Made by a program: the position numbers and the translations under genes
Notes under the pieces: generated by a model
The model's database searches: none
What the model saw: only the letters and a program-made list of their open reading frames with translations
What the model was told of the DNA's origin: nothing
Origin: Bacteroidaceae bacterium
GTDB lineage: Bacteria > Bacteroidota > Bacteroidia > Bacteroidales > Bacteroidaceae
Direction: 5' to 3'
Assembly (NCBI GenBank): GCA_900765575.1
Contig: CAAFRW010000112.1
Span: 1-7,735 of the forward strand
DNA length: 7,735 nt
In this document: positions 1 to 7,585 of the stretch, piece after piece
How positions within the stretch are numbered: position 1 is the stretch's first letter
How the letters are laid out: the number at the start of each line of letters is the position of its first letter

Positions 1-481
1 ACCAACGGAAAAAGATTTGTTCCCTCCGGAAAATGGAAGAAACGCTGTACACCGGGATATGACGGCGTTGCAATGCTTTCAGATAGTTTTGCCAGAACTC
101 GTATTTAATAAAAAAAGCCATGCATGGATTCGCTATATTCAAAAAGCGCTTCACATTGCGTGGCGTATCAAAAGGCAGGTAGCAAATAACATCCGCCCCT
201 TCATAGTTTTTACGTACCTCATACCCCGAAGGGGAGAAGAATGTCAACAGAATTTTGTATTCCGGATATTGACGACGGATACGCTCCATCAGCGGACGTC
301 CCTGTTCGAATTCGCCCAACGAGGCTGCATGGAACCAAATATAAGGTTCTCCCTCCTTGATATTCTCCCTGAGAATCTTGAACACAGCCGCGTGTCCGTT
401 CACCATTAACCGAACTTTCTTATTAAAAAGAGAGACTATTTTAACGGCTAATAAATATATATAGATTACAAAGCTATACAT
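1..481 (-). CDS. waaA: 3-deoxy-D-manno-octulosonic acid (Kdo) transferase, N-terminal 160 residues, cut by the left window edge
   Basis: Transfers Kdo from CMP-Kdo to the lipid A precursor at the cytoplasmic face of the inner membrane, building the inner core of LPS/LOS. Reading the minus strand from the ATG at 481-479 gives an uninterrupted frame to the edge. Residues 3-19 are a hydrophobic N-terminal anchor (FVIYIYLLAVKIVSLF). Then come the family marks IWFHAASLGEFEQ (48-60), with Glu57 of SLGE as the expected catalytic base, FFSPSGYE (81-88), YLPFDTP (101-107) and KYEFWQN (126-131), matching the usual TxTPTG, YLPYD and ETELWPN blocks. The family is about 420 residues long, so roughly 60 percent lies outside the window. 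The start was chosen because it sits 13 bases after the gltX stop and includes the membrane anchor; the next Met, at residue 26, would lose it. It is likely co-transcribed with gltX. The symbol kdtA is a synonym. Confidence 0.93.
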   Translation of the reverse strand, partial: MYSFVIYIYLLAVKIVSLFNKKVRLMVNGHAAVFKILRENIKEGEPYIWFHAASLGEFEQGRPLMERIRRQYPEYKILLTFFSPSGYEVRKNYEGADVICYLPFDTPRNVKRFLNIANPCMAFFIKYEFWQNYLKALQRRHIPVYSVSSIFRREQIFFRW

Positions 482-494
482 TATTTTCTAGGCT

Positions 495-2033
495 TTATCC
501 TTTAGTAAAAACAGGGAAACAGTCTCGCTCTACAGCTTTACGGAGGCGGGAAACAGTTTCTTCCTTGCCCAAAAAAGCCGAGATATCAAACATGTGTGGT
601 CCGATGCCATCGCCAACCAACGCCAAACGGAAAGCATTCATAATGTTTCCGGTATGGTAGCCGTTGTCTTCAATCCATTTCATCACCACTTGCTCTTGAT
701 GTTCCAAAGAGAAATCGTCCAGGCCTTCAAGCAAATCGGCCAGTTTCAGCATCATCTCCGGAGAGTCTTCTTTCCAACGTTTCTTCCGTGTCTTCTCTTC
801 ATATTCGGTAGGAGTTACAAAGAAGAATTTGCAAAGGTCCCAAAGTTCTGCTACAAAGTTCACGCGGCTCTTCATCAGTCCCACAGCGGTAACCACCTTC
901 TCCATCGGAGCCTCTATTCCATGTTCTTTCAAAACAGGCATAAAGAGTTCGGCCACCTTCTCGTCGCTCATCTTCAATATATATTCGTGGTTGAACCAGA
1001 TGCCTTTCACATAGTCGAACTTCGCACCGGCTTTGCTGCAACGGTGTATATCAAACAGTTGCACCATCTCATCGAGCGACATCAACTCTTGGTCGTTGCC
1101 CGGATTCCATCCCAGCAAAGCAAGGAAATTAAGTACCGCTTCGGGAAGATAGCCCGATTCACGGTAACCGGAAGAAACTTCACCGGTCTTTGGGTCGTGC
1201 CATTCCAATGGGAACACAGGGAATCCTAAGCGGTCGCCATCGCGTTTACTAAGCTTACCTTTTCCGTCGGGTTTCAGCAACAACGGCAAGTGAGCAAATT
1301 CCGGCATGGTGTCTTCCCAACCGAAAGCGCGATAAAGCAATACATGAAGCGGAGCCGACGGCAACCACTCTTCACCACGTATTACATGGGTTATCTCCAT
1401 CAAATGGTCATCTACAATATTGGCCAGGTGGTAGGTAGGCAGTTCGTCGGCCGACTTGTACAACACCTTGTCGTCCAAAACAGACGAATGAATCACCACT
1501 TCGCCGCGAATCAAGTCGTGCACATGCACATCTTCGTTCGGCTCTATTTTAAAACGAACTACATATTGTTCTCCGTTTGCAATCAATCTGTCAACTTCTT
1601 CTTTCGACAATGTCAAAGAGTTTCGCATTCCCATACGGGTCGACGCGTCATATTGGAAGTTAGCTATTTCGGCACGCTTCGCCTCCAATTCGGACGGCGT
1701 ATCAAAAGCAATGTAAGCTTTTCCGGCCTCCAACAGCACCTGCACATATTTTTTATAGATTTCCCGACGTTCCGACTGACGATAAGGGCCGTAGTTTCCT
1801 CCGAAGCTAACTCCTTCGTTGAACTGAATTCCCAGCCACTTAAACGACTCTATGATATACTCTTCCGCACCGGGAACGAACCGGTTCGAGTCTGTATCCT
1901 CGATACGAAAAACCAAATCACCACCGTGCTGACGGGCAAACAGATAATTATACAAAGCTGTACGAACCCCTCCAATATGCAATGCTCCCGTAGGACTTGG
2001 AGCAAAGCGAACTCTAACTTTTCTTTCTGTCAT
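495..2033 (-). CDS. gltX: glutamyl-tRNA synthetase, class I (GluRS)
   Basis: Charges tRNA-Glu with glutamate in the cytoplasm using ATP. The 512-residue product is close to the usual 470-510. The Rossmann catalytic core opens with FAPSPTGALHIGG (10-22), where HIGG at 19-22 is the HIGH motif, followed by RIEDTDSNR (43-51). KLSKR at 260-264 is the KMSKS motif. The helical anticodon-binding region follows, from about residue 330 to the end. Two lineage traits are visible. The zinc-site region that reads like CFC in E. coli is AFDTP here (109-113), so the metal-binding cysteines are absent. About 17 extra residues (around 265-287, including FPVFPLEWHDPKTGE) lie between KLSKR and GYLPEAVLNFLALLGW. 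The start places the catalytic motif where the family has it. The gene is divergent from the HD phosphodiesterase gene, with waaA 13 bases downstream. A perfect TAnnTTTG element lies 27 bases before the start. GlnRS-type identity is unlikely given the HIGG and GluRS-type C-terminus. Confidence 0.98.
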   Translation of the reverse strand: MTERKVRVRFAPSPTGALHIGGVRTALYNYLFARQHGGDLVFRIEDTDSNRFVPGAEEYIIESFKWLGIQFNEGVSFGGNYGPYRQSERREIYKKYVQVLLEAGKAYIAFDTPSELEAKRAEIANFQYDASTRMGMRNSLTLSKEEVDRLIANGEQYVVRFKIEPNEDVHVHDLIRGEVVIHSSVLDDKVLYKSADELPTYHLANIVDDHLMEITHVIRGEEWLPSAPLHVLLYRAFGWEDTMPEFAHLPLLLKPDGKGKLSKRDGDRLGFPVFPLEWHDPKTGEVSSGYRESGYLPEAVLNFLALLGWNPGNDQELMSLDEMVQLFDIHRCSKAGAKFDYVKGIWFNHEYILKMSDEKVAELFMPVLKEHGIEAPMEKVVTAVGLMKSRVNFVAELWDLCKFFFVTPTEYEEKTRKKRWKEDSPEMMLKLADLLEGLDDFSLEHQEQVVMKWIEDNGYHTGNIMNAFRLALVGDGIGPHMFDISAFLGKEETVSRLRKAVERDCFPVFTKG

Positions 2034-2059
2034 GATTGCTTTAGCATATAATTGAGCTG

Positions 2060-2067
2060 CAAAAATA
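2060..2067 (-). promoter_or_regulatory. candidate Bacteroides-type -7 element for gltX-waaA
   Basis: On the minus strand this reads TATTTTTG, matching every fixed position of the Bacteroidota primary-sigma consensus TAnnTTTG. It lies 27 bases upstream of the gltX start, which implies a leader of about 20 bases. No convincing TTTG -33 box is present at the expected distance upstream, so the call rests on the -7 match and its position. Confidence 0.5.
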
Positions 2068-2100
2068 AGACTTTTTCCCCTAACTTATTGTTTTTTTCCC

Positions 2101-2108
2101 TATATTCG
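2101..2108 (+). promoter_or_regulatory. candidate -7 element for the pgpH-priA-PHP operon
   Basis: TATATTCG matches five of six fixed positions of the Bacteroidota TAnnTTTG element and lies 46 bases before the start codon at 2155. A T-run at 2072-2076 is the only thing near the place of a -33 box, and it lacks the G of TTTG. This is a weak call made from motif and position only. Confidence 0.35.
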
Positions 2109-2154
2109 CACAAAATAAATAGGTATACGTGTTGTTCCGAGAAATAATACAGGC

Positions 2155-4197
2155 ATGAAAAGTTCAAAAAGATTCCCATACAAAGAGGTGATATACAAAT
2201 GGATTATCTACATTGCAGCGGTAGCCCTTGTGGTATCATTTATGCCTAGCGACGGTAAATTCAATTACCAGTTCGAAGTAGGAAAGCCCTGGAAATACGG
2301 CCAGCTGATGGCGACATTCGATTTCCCCATTTACAAGAGTGAGAAAGTGATAAAAAAAGAACAAGACAGCATCCGTTCCATGTTCCAACCTTACTTTCAA
2401 AGAAATGCTCAAGTGGAAACGGATGAATTGAAACAAATGAAAAGTGACTTCGACAAAGGCTCTTTCAGATTGGGTTACGATTATATCCGCCATATTGAAC
2501 GGACCTTAAAAGCTATCTACAATGCGGGAATTATTTCCAACGAAGAAAAAAGCAAACTGGAAAAAGACAGCATTTCGTCCATCATGATTGTGGAAAAGAA
2601 CTTAGCCGCTCCGCGTTTGGCCCAAGAGGTCTTTACGGTAAAAGAGGCTTACGAATACCTGATAAATGCCGATACCGCGCACTACAAAAAGAGCATATTG
2701 CAGTATGGCAACCTCAATAATTACATCAGTCCGAACCTTACTCTGGATAAAGAAAAAACCGAAGCGGCCATACAAGAAGCTCTAGCTAATATCTCTTGGG
2801 CGGAAGGCATGGTAATAAGCGGGCAAAAAATCATTGACCGGGGAGAAATGGTGACCAACGATACGTACAAAATACTGGAATCGTTACGGAAGGAATCGCT
2901 GAAAAGAAGCGGTAGCATCGAGCAAAAAAGACTGATTATTGTAGGAGAAATCTTGTTTGTGGGCATGCTTATGCTTAGCTTTATGTTCTACCTCGACCTC
3001 TTCCGGAAAGATTACTATCAACGGAAGCGAAGTATCTTATTACTCATTTCGCTAATCATTATTTTCCCTATTATCTCTTCGCTGATGGTAGCCCACAACA
3101 TACTGAGCGTCTATCTATTACCATTCGCCATGGTTCCTATCATCGTGCGGGTATTCATGGATTCGCGGACAGCGTTCATGGCACACGTCGTGACCGTTCT
3201 GCTTTGTTCCATCATTCTGCGCTCTCCTTACGAATTTGTGTTGCTTCAAATTGTAGCCGGACTGGCTGCTATCTATAGTTTACGGGAATTGTCGGAACGT
3301 TCGCAGTTATTCCGTACGGCTTTGTTTATCACTCTCTGCTATTGCTTGCTCAATTTTTCATACGACCTTATTCACGAGAATGATTTATCAAAGTTGAACT
3401 TCCCCATGTACCTCAACTTCTTGATTAACGGTATCTTGCTCTTGTTCGCTTACCCCTTGCTGTTCATATTGGAAAAAACGTTCAGCTTCACTTCCAACGT
3501 CACATTGGTAGAGCTTTCGAACATCAACCACCCTTTATTGCGCGAGATGTCGGAAACGGCGCCCGGCACTTTCCAGCATTCCATGCAGGTGGCTAATCTG
3601 GCAGCCGAAGCAGCCAATAAGATTGGTGCAAAAAGTCAGCTGGTACGTACCGGAGCACTGTATCACGATATTGGCAAAATGGAGAATCCGGTTTTCTTTA
3701 CAGAGAATCAGGCGGGAGTGAATCCGCATAAGACATTGAGTAACGAACAAAGCGCCCAGGTTGTGATAGGGCATGTTACAAACGGATTGAAGTTGGCCGA
3801 AAAGTATAACTTGCCCAAAGTGATTAAAGAATTCATCTCCACCCATCACGGACGGGGAAAAACCAAATATTTCTATATCTCTTATAAAAATGAACACCCC
3901 GACGAACAGGTGGACGAATCCGTATTCACTTATCCGGGTCCTAACCCGCAAACAAAAGAGCAAGCCATTCTGATGATGGCCGACTCGGTGGAAGCGGCCT
4001 CTCGCAGCCTTCCGGAATACACCGAAGAAAGCATTGGTAATCTGGTGGATAAAATCATCGATTCGCAAGTGGCAGAAGGTTATTTCCGCGATTGTCCCAT
4101 TACTTTTAAGGACATTGCCATAGCCAAAGGAGTGTTCAAAGAAAAACTAAAGATTGCGTATCATACACGCATCAGTTATCCGGAATTGAAAAAATAG
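2155..4197 (+). CDS. pgpH: PgpH-type seven-transmembrane HD-domain phosphodiesterase (probable c-di-AMP hydrolase)
   Basis: The family hydrolyses cyclic di-AMP to pApA with a cytoplasmic HD domain anchored in the inner membrane. The order of parts matches PgpH. One membrane helix lies at about 13-30. An extracytoplasmic domain follows at about 31-255 (7TMR-HDED type), containing the family-like stretches ATFDFPIYKSE (53-63) and VISGQKIIDRGEMV (220-233). A cluster of about seven helices spans 259-440. The HD domain runs from about 460 to 670. The metal ligands are all present: His475 (FQHSMQVA), His504-Asp505 in YHDIGK, His540, His564-His565 (THHG) and Asp610 (MMADSVEAASR). At 680 residues it is near the usual 700. 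A later start would remove the first helix, so 2155 is preferred. There is no strong ribosome-binding sequence, as is usual in Bacteroidota. It is the first gene of a three-gene unit, and priA begins 3 bases after its TAG. Family membership is certain from sequence; c-di-AMP as substrate is inferred from characterised PgpH proteins. Confidence 0.93.
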   Translation: MKSSKRFPYKEVIYKWIIYIAAVALVVSFMPSDGKFNYQFEVGKPWKYGQLMATFDFPIYKSEKVIKKEQDSIRSMFQPYFQRNAQVETDELKQMKSDFDKGSFRLGYDYIRHIERTLKAIYNAGIISNEEKSKLEKDSISSIMIVEKNLAAPRLAQEVFTVKEAYEYLINADTAHYKKSILQYGNLNNYISPNLTLDKEKTEAAIQEALANISWAEGMVISGQKIIDRGEMVTNDTYKILESLRKESLKRSGSIEQKRLIIVGEILFVGMLMLSFMFYLDLFRKDYYQRKRSILLLISLIIIFPIISSLMVAHNILSVYLLPFAMVPIIVRVFMDSRTAFMAHVVTVLLCSIILRSPYEFVLLQIVAGLAAIYSLRELSERSQLFRTALFITLCYCLLNFSYDLIHENDLSKLNFPMYLNFLINGILLLFAYPLLFILEKTFSFTSNVTLVELSNINHPLLREMSETAPGTFQHSMQVANLAAEAANKIGAKSQLVRTGALYHDIGKMENPVFFTENQAGVNPHKTLSNEQSAQVVIGHVTNGLKLAEKYNLPKVIKEFISTHHGRGKTKYFYISYKNEHPDEQVDESVFTYPGPNPQTKEQAILMMADSVEAASRSLPEYTEESIGNLVDKIIDSQVAEGYFRDCPITFKDIAIAKGVFKEKLKIAYHTRISYPELKK

Positions 4198-4200
4198 ACC

Positions 4201-6660
4201 ATGCAGAAGTTTGTGGATGTTATTTTACCCTTGCCGCTGGCCAATCGGTTTACCTACTCCTTGCCCGACGAATACTCGGAAAAGATAGAAATCGGTTGCC
4301 GGGTGATTGTACCTTTCGGACGGAAGAAATTCTATACCGCCATTGTGGTGAATATTCATTACTGTCCGCCGCAAGAGTACGAAACCAAAGACATTGCCGA
4401 GGTATTGGACGAACAGCCCGTTTTGCTGCCTATGCAATATAAATTCTGGGAGTGGATTGCGTCCTATTATTTATGTACACCGGGAGATGTGTACAAAGCA
4501 GCTTTGCCTTCGGGCATGAAACTGGAAAGTGAGACCCTTATCGAACTGAATCCCGACTTTGTTGCCACCACTGTATTACCGGAAAAGGAGCAACGGATTC
4601 TCGACCTTTTATCGGAGAAACCGGAGCAGTGTATCACTGAGTTGGAAAAGAACGGAGGGATAAAAAACGCCCTTTCCACCGTAAAATCTCTGCTCGACAA
4701 GGAGGCTATTTTCATTAAAGAAGAGCTGAAACGCAACTACAAACCCCGAACCGAAGCGCGTGTCCGGTTAACGGAGGGGAACCGTACGGAAGAGAATCTC
4801 CGCCAATTGTTCGATGAGCTGGCAAAAGCGCCCAAACAGTTGGCTATGCTCATGAAATATATAGAACTGTCGGGACTCTTGAACAGGGCTACCCCCAAGG
4901 AAGTAAACAAAAAAGAATTGATTACTCGTTCAAATGCATCGCCGGCCGTACTCAACGGACTAATTGAGAAACAGGTTTTCGAGGTTTATTACCACGAAAT
5001 AGGCCGGCTTTCGCAAGAGGTTGTCTCTATAAACGAGCTTCACCCCTTGAACCCGGCACAGCAAGAGGCTTGTCAAGCCATCATGACCTCCTTTAAAGAG
5101 AAGAATGTATGCCTGCTCCATGGCGTTACCTCAAGCGGTAAGACCGAAATTTATATCCACCTCATACAACAAGTGCTCAAAGCGGGTAAACAAGTACTGT
5201 ATCTTTTGCCCGAAATTGCCTTAACCACACAGATTACCGAACGGTTGAAAAGGGTTTTCGGCAATCGGCTGGGCATTTATCATTCCAAATTCCCCGATGC
5301 CGAACGAGTGGAAATCTGGCAAAAACAGTTGAAAAGTGAACCCTACGACATCATTGTAGGGGTACGTTCCTCTATCTTTCTCCCTTTTCAGAATCTGGGG
5401 TTGGTCATTGTCGACGAGGAACACGAAAACACATACAAGCAACAAGACCCTGCTCCACGCTATCATGCCCGAAACGCAGCCATCATGCTGGCTTCTTTAT
5501 ATAAAGCCAAGACTTTATTGGGTACAGCCACCCCCAGTGTTGAGAGTTATTACAATGCGTTGCAGGGAAAATACGGATTGGTAGAGTTAACCGAACGGTA
5601 TAAAGACATCCAATTGCCGGAAATTCAAGTAGTCGACATCAAAGAACTGATGCGGAAAAAGATAATGAAAACGCCCTTTTCACCGCAACTTTTGGATGAA
5701 ATGCGAAAAGCGTTGGAACAAAAAGAGCAAGTAATCCTTTTCCAGAACCGGAGAGGTTTTGCGCCGATGATTGAATGTAAAACCTGCGGATGGGTTCCCA
5801 AATGCAAGAATTGTGATGTAAGCCTGACGTACCATAAAGGACTGAATCAACTTACATGCCACTATTGCGGCGCTACGTATCCCGTTCCCCGTTCCTGTCC
5901 GGCATGTGGAGAAGTAGAGTTGAAGAATCGGGGATTCGGTACGGAAAAAATAGAAGACGATATACAATTGGTGTTTCCCGAAGCAAAAATTGCCCGCATG
6001 GATTTGGATACCACCCGTACACGTACGGCCTACGAACGTATTATCAGTGATTTTCAGGAAGGGAAAACGGATATTCTTATCGGAACACAGATGGTCAGCA
6101 AAGGACTTGATTTCGACCATGTCAGCGTGGTGGGCATCCTCGATGCGGACACGATGCTCACTTTCCCCGACTTCCGGGCACACGAACGGGCCTTCCAACT
6201 CATGGCGCAAGTAGCAGGCCGCGCCGGAAGGAAAAACAAACGGGGATTGGTTGTTTTGCAAACAAGAAGTATCGATTTGCCTGTTATCCGCCAAGTGGTG
6301 GAAAACGACTACAGAGAGTTATACAACGAGCAGTTGCAAGACCGTCAAAAGTACCATTATCCCCCATTTCATCGATTAATTTACGTATACTTGAAACATC
6401 GGAAGGAGGATATTCTGAACAGTGCCGCCGAGATTATGGCCTCACAACTTCAAACCGGATTAGGCGAACGGGTATTAGGTCCCGTTAAACCGCCCGTAGG
6501 CCGCATACAAATGCTGTTCATTAAGAAAATAATGATAAAGGTGGAACAAAATGCCTCCATGAATAAGGTCTGCGAGTACCTGCAAGCCGTACAACGGAGC
6601 ATCATCGAAGACGAACGTTTCCACTCATTACTGGTATATTATGATGTAGACCCGCAATAA
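4201..6660 (+). CDS. priA: primosomal protein N' (PriA), replication-restart DNA helicase
   Basis: Recognises stalled or repaired replication forks, unwinds DNA 3' to 5' using ATP and reloads the replicative helicase. The 819-residue product has an N-terminal fork-binding domain (FVDVILPLPLANRFTYSLP, 4-22; IGCRVIVPFGRKKFYTAIV, 31-49). A winged-helix-like linker follows at about 120-270. Helicase motifs come in order: Walker A GVTSSGKT (308-315), LLPEIALT (325-332), DEEH (395-398), GTATPS (431-436), IGTQMVSKGLDFDHV (617-631) and QVAGRAGR (660-667). Eight cysteines in four CxxC pairs form the two zinc sites inserted in the second helicase lobe: 516/519, 525/528, 543/546 and 556/559. The C-terminal domain includes YPPFHRLIYV (710-719). 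It is longer than E. coli PriA (732) and similar to the longer PriA of B. subtilis. It starts 3 bases after the upstream gene and ends 4 bases before the next. The start is supported by the conserved N-terminus beginning at residue 4. Nothing appears to be missing. Confidence 0.98.
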   Translation: MQKFVDVILPLPLANRFTYSLPDEYSEKIEIGCRVIVPFGRKKFYTAIVVNIHYCPPQEYETKDIAEVLDEQPVLLPMQYKFWEWIASYYLCTPGDVYKAALPSGMKLESETLIELNPDFVATTVLPEKEQRILDLLSEKPEQCITELEKNGGIKNALSTVKSLLDKEAIFIKEELKRNYKPRTEARVRLTEGNRTEENLRQLFDELAKAPKQLAMLMKYIELSGLLNRATPKEVNKKELITRSNASPAVLNGLIEKQVFEVYYHEIGRLSQEVVSINELHPLNPAQQEACQAIMTSFKEKNVCLLHGVTSSGKTEIYIHLIQQVLKAGKQVLYLLPEIALTTQITERLKRVFGNRLGIYHSKFPDAERVEIWQKQLKSEPYDIIVGVRSSIFLPFQNLGLVIVDEEHENTYKQQDPAPRYHARNAAIMLASLYKAKTLLGTATPSVESYYNALQGKYGLVELTERYKDIQLPEIQVVDIKELMRKKIMKTPFSPQLLDEMRKALEQKEQVILFQNRRGFAPMIECKTCGWVPKCKNCDVSLTYHKGLNQLTCHYCGATYPVPRSCPACGEVELKNRGFGTEKIEDDIQLVFPEAKIARMDLDTTRTRTAYERIISDFQEGKTDILIGTQMVSKGLDFDHVSVVGILDADTMLTFPDFRAHERAFQLMAQVAGRAGRKNKRGLVVLQTRSIDLPVIRQVVENDYRELYNEQLQDRQKYHYPPFHRLIYVYLKHRKEDILNSAAEIMASQLQTGLGERVLGPVKPPVGRIQMLFIKKIMIKVEQNASMNKVCEYLQAVQRSIIEDERFHSLLVYYDVDPQ

Positions 6661-6664
6661 ACGT

Positions 6665-7396
6665 ATGAAGATAGAATTAGATGTACACACCCATACCCTT
6701 GCCAGCGGACACGCTTACAGCACCTTACAGGAAATGGCGCAAGCCGCATCCGGAAAAGGATTAAAGCTTTTGGGCATTACGGAACATACTCCGGATTCTC
6801 CCGGGGCATGCCACGATTTTTATTTCCGCAACCTGCACGTCGTTCCCCGTCAAATGTACGGGATAGAACTGCTATTGGGAGCGGAAATCAATATTCTGGA
6901 TACATGGGGAAGCCTCAGCGTAAACGACGATTTTATGAAAAAGGCAGACCTCTGTATCGCAAGTATCCATTCATTCAATTACCAAGGTGGCTCCACGGAT
7001 GAAAACACCAACGGATTGCTGCAAGTAATCCGTAACCCGTACATCCATATCATCGGGCATCCTGGCGACGGAACGGCATCCTTGCATTTCGAGCCCGTAG
7101 TACTGGCTGCTAAGGAACACCATACCTTATTGGAGATAAACAACAGTTCGCTGAAACCGGCACGCAACAAACCCGAAGCCTATCAAAACAGTCTCACTCT
7201 TCTCCAATTATGTAAGAAGTACGAAGTCCCCGTTATTTTAGGAAGCGACGCCCACATTTCCTTTGATATTGCACGCTACGACTATGTTTCGGAACTCTTA
7301 AACCAGACAGACTTCCCGGAGGGACTCATCATGAATCGGGAGGTCGATACCTTTAAGCGTTATCTAGGCTTGCAAGGAAATGAGAACAAGAGGTAA
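6665..7396 (+). CDS. PHP-domain metallophosphatase, YcdX-like
   Basis: A 243-residue PHP-fold protein, nearly the same length as E. coli YcdX (245), a trinuclear-zinc phosphatase with no settled physiological substrate. All expected metal ligands can be placed: His8 and His10 (DVHTHT), His16 (SGHAYST), His41 (ITEHTPDSPGA), Glu74 (GAEIN), His102 (SIHS), His132 (IGHPGDG), and Asp195 with His197 (GSDAH). There is no signal peptide or membrane segment, so it is likely cytosolic. The start lies 4 bases after the priA stop and directly before the first metal motif, so no other start fits. It is the last gene of the three-gene unit. Other PHP families (histidinol phosphatase, polymerase X or DnaE PHP domains, RNase AM-type nucleotide phosphatases) share parts of this motif set. 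The SGHAYST and TEHTPDSPGACH stretches point to the YcdX group. The substrate is unknown. Confidence 0.9.
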   Translation: MKIELDVHTHTLASGHAYSTLQEMAQAASGKGLKLLGITEHTPDSPGACHDFYFRNLHVVPRQMYGIELLLGAEINILDTWGSLSVNDDFMKKADLCIASIHSFNYQGGSTDENTNGLLQVIRNPYIHIIGHPGDGTASLHFEPVVLAAKEHHTLLEINNSSLKPARNKPEAYQNSLTLLQLCKKYEVPVILGSDAHISFDIARYDYVSELLNQTDFPEGLIMNREVDTFKRYLGLQGNENKR

Positions 7397-7585
7397 AAGG
7401 AATTATCAGCCTAGAAATCGGCCTAGAAGTGAAAGCTAAAAGATTCGTTTAAGGAAAAAGGAAAGAGATAAAGAATTTGAAGAAGAACCAAATATGAAAG
7501 TGAATAATAGCTGCAACTCAAGAAATGTTCCCTCGCAGCTTATTATTTAAAGCTATTCATTTTCAACTTTCAATGGATTAAGACT
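7397..7585. other. 189-base intergenic region between the PHP gene and the tyrosine phosphatase gene
   Basis: It holds an 8-base direct repeat GCCTAGAA (7409-7416 and 7421-7428, spaced 12), an almost pure purine stretch around 7451-7473, a bulged inverted repeat (7503-7547) and an 18-codon ATG-to-TAA frame (7494-7550) covering that repeat. I see no convincing TAnnTTTG element for the downstream gene. That gene may be read through from the upstream operon or may use a promoter I cannot recognise. Confidence 0.55.
7503..7547 (+). terminator. bulged inverted repeat, possible weak terminator or leader hairpin
   Basis: The left arm AATAATAGCTGC (7503-7514) pairs with the right arm 7535-7547 over 12 base pairs, with a single unpaired T at 7541 and a 20-base loop. 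The core AGCTGC/GCAGCT is moderately GC-rich and the outer part is all A-T. The right arm runs into TTATTATTT but not a long T-run, so it is not a classic intrinsic terminator. It sits 107 bases past the PHP gene stop and 38 bases before the next start, which also fits a leader structure. Confidence 0.4.

Larger units (their letters stand above)
2034..2154. promoter_or_regulatory. divergent intergenic promoter region between gltX and the pgpH-like gene
   Basis: This is 121 bases of AT-rich DNA between two divergent starts, with pyrimidine runs on the plus strand (2071-2080 and 2091-2100). It must hold the promoters of both units unless they are read from further away. Candidate -7 elements for each direction are listed separately; their inner edges are about 33 bases apart. 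No clear operator palindrome, riboswitch or T-box is visible, and the gltX 5' leader would be only about 20 bases, too short for one. Confidence 0.6.

Noticed and set aside
17..409. 130-codon plus-strand open frame at the left edge
   Set aside because: It lies opposite waaA, whose minus-strand frame carries clear family motifs. The plus-strand product has no recognisable domain and is a shadow.
594..1229. 211-codon plus-strand frame antisense to gltX
   Set aside because: The protein is rich in His, Phe and Gln without domain structure, as expected from the reverse of a highly conserved synthetase. No start signals support it.
1290..2051. 253-codon plus-strand frame running antisense through the start of gltX
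   Set aside because: Its length comes from codon bias in gltX. The composition is not protein-like and it runs through the gltX start and almost into its promoter.
3535..4068. 177-codon minus-strand frame opposite the HD domain
   Set aside because: Fully inside the conserved catalytic domain of the pgpH-like gene, with no recognisable motif.
5680..6294. 204-codon minus-strand frame opposite the PriA zinc and helicase region
   Set aside because: A shadow of the conserved PriA frame; no domain or translation signal.
7364..7414. Inverted pair CTAGGCT / AGCCTAG across the end of the PHP gene
   Set aside because: Only 7-8 base pairs with a loop of about 37 bases, partly inside the coding sequence and with no T-run after it, so too weak to call a terminator.
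7409..7428. 8-base direct repeat GCCTAGAA
   Set aside because: Two short copies only; no array or mobile-element context.
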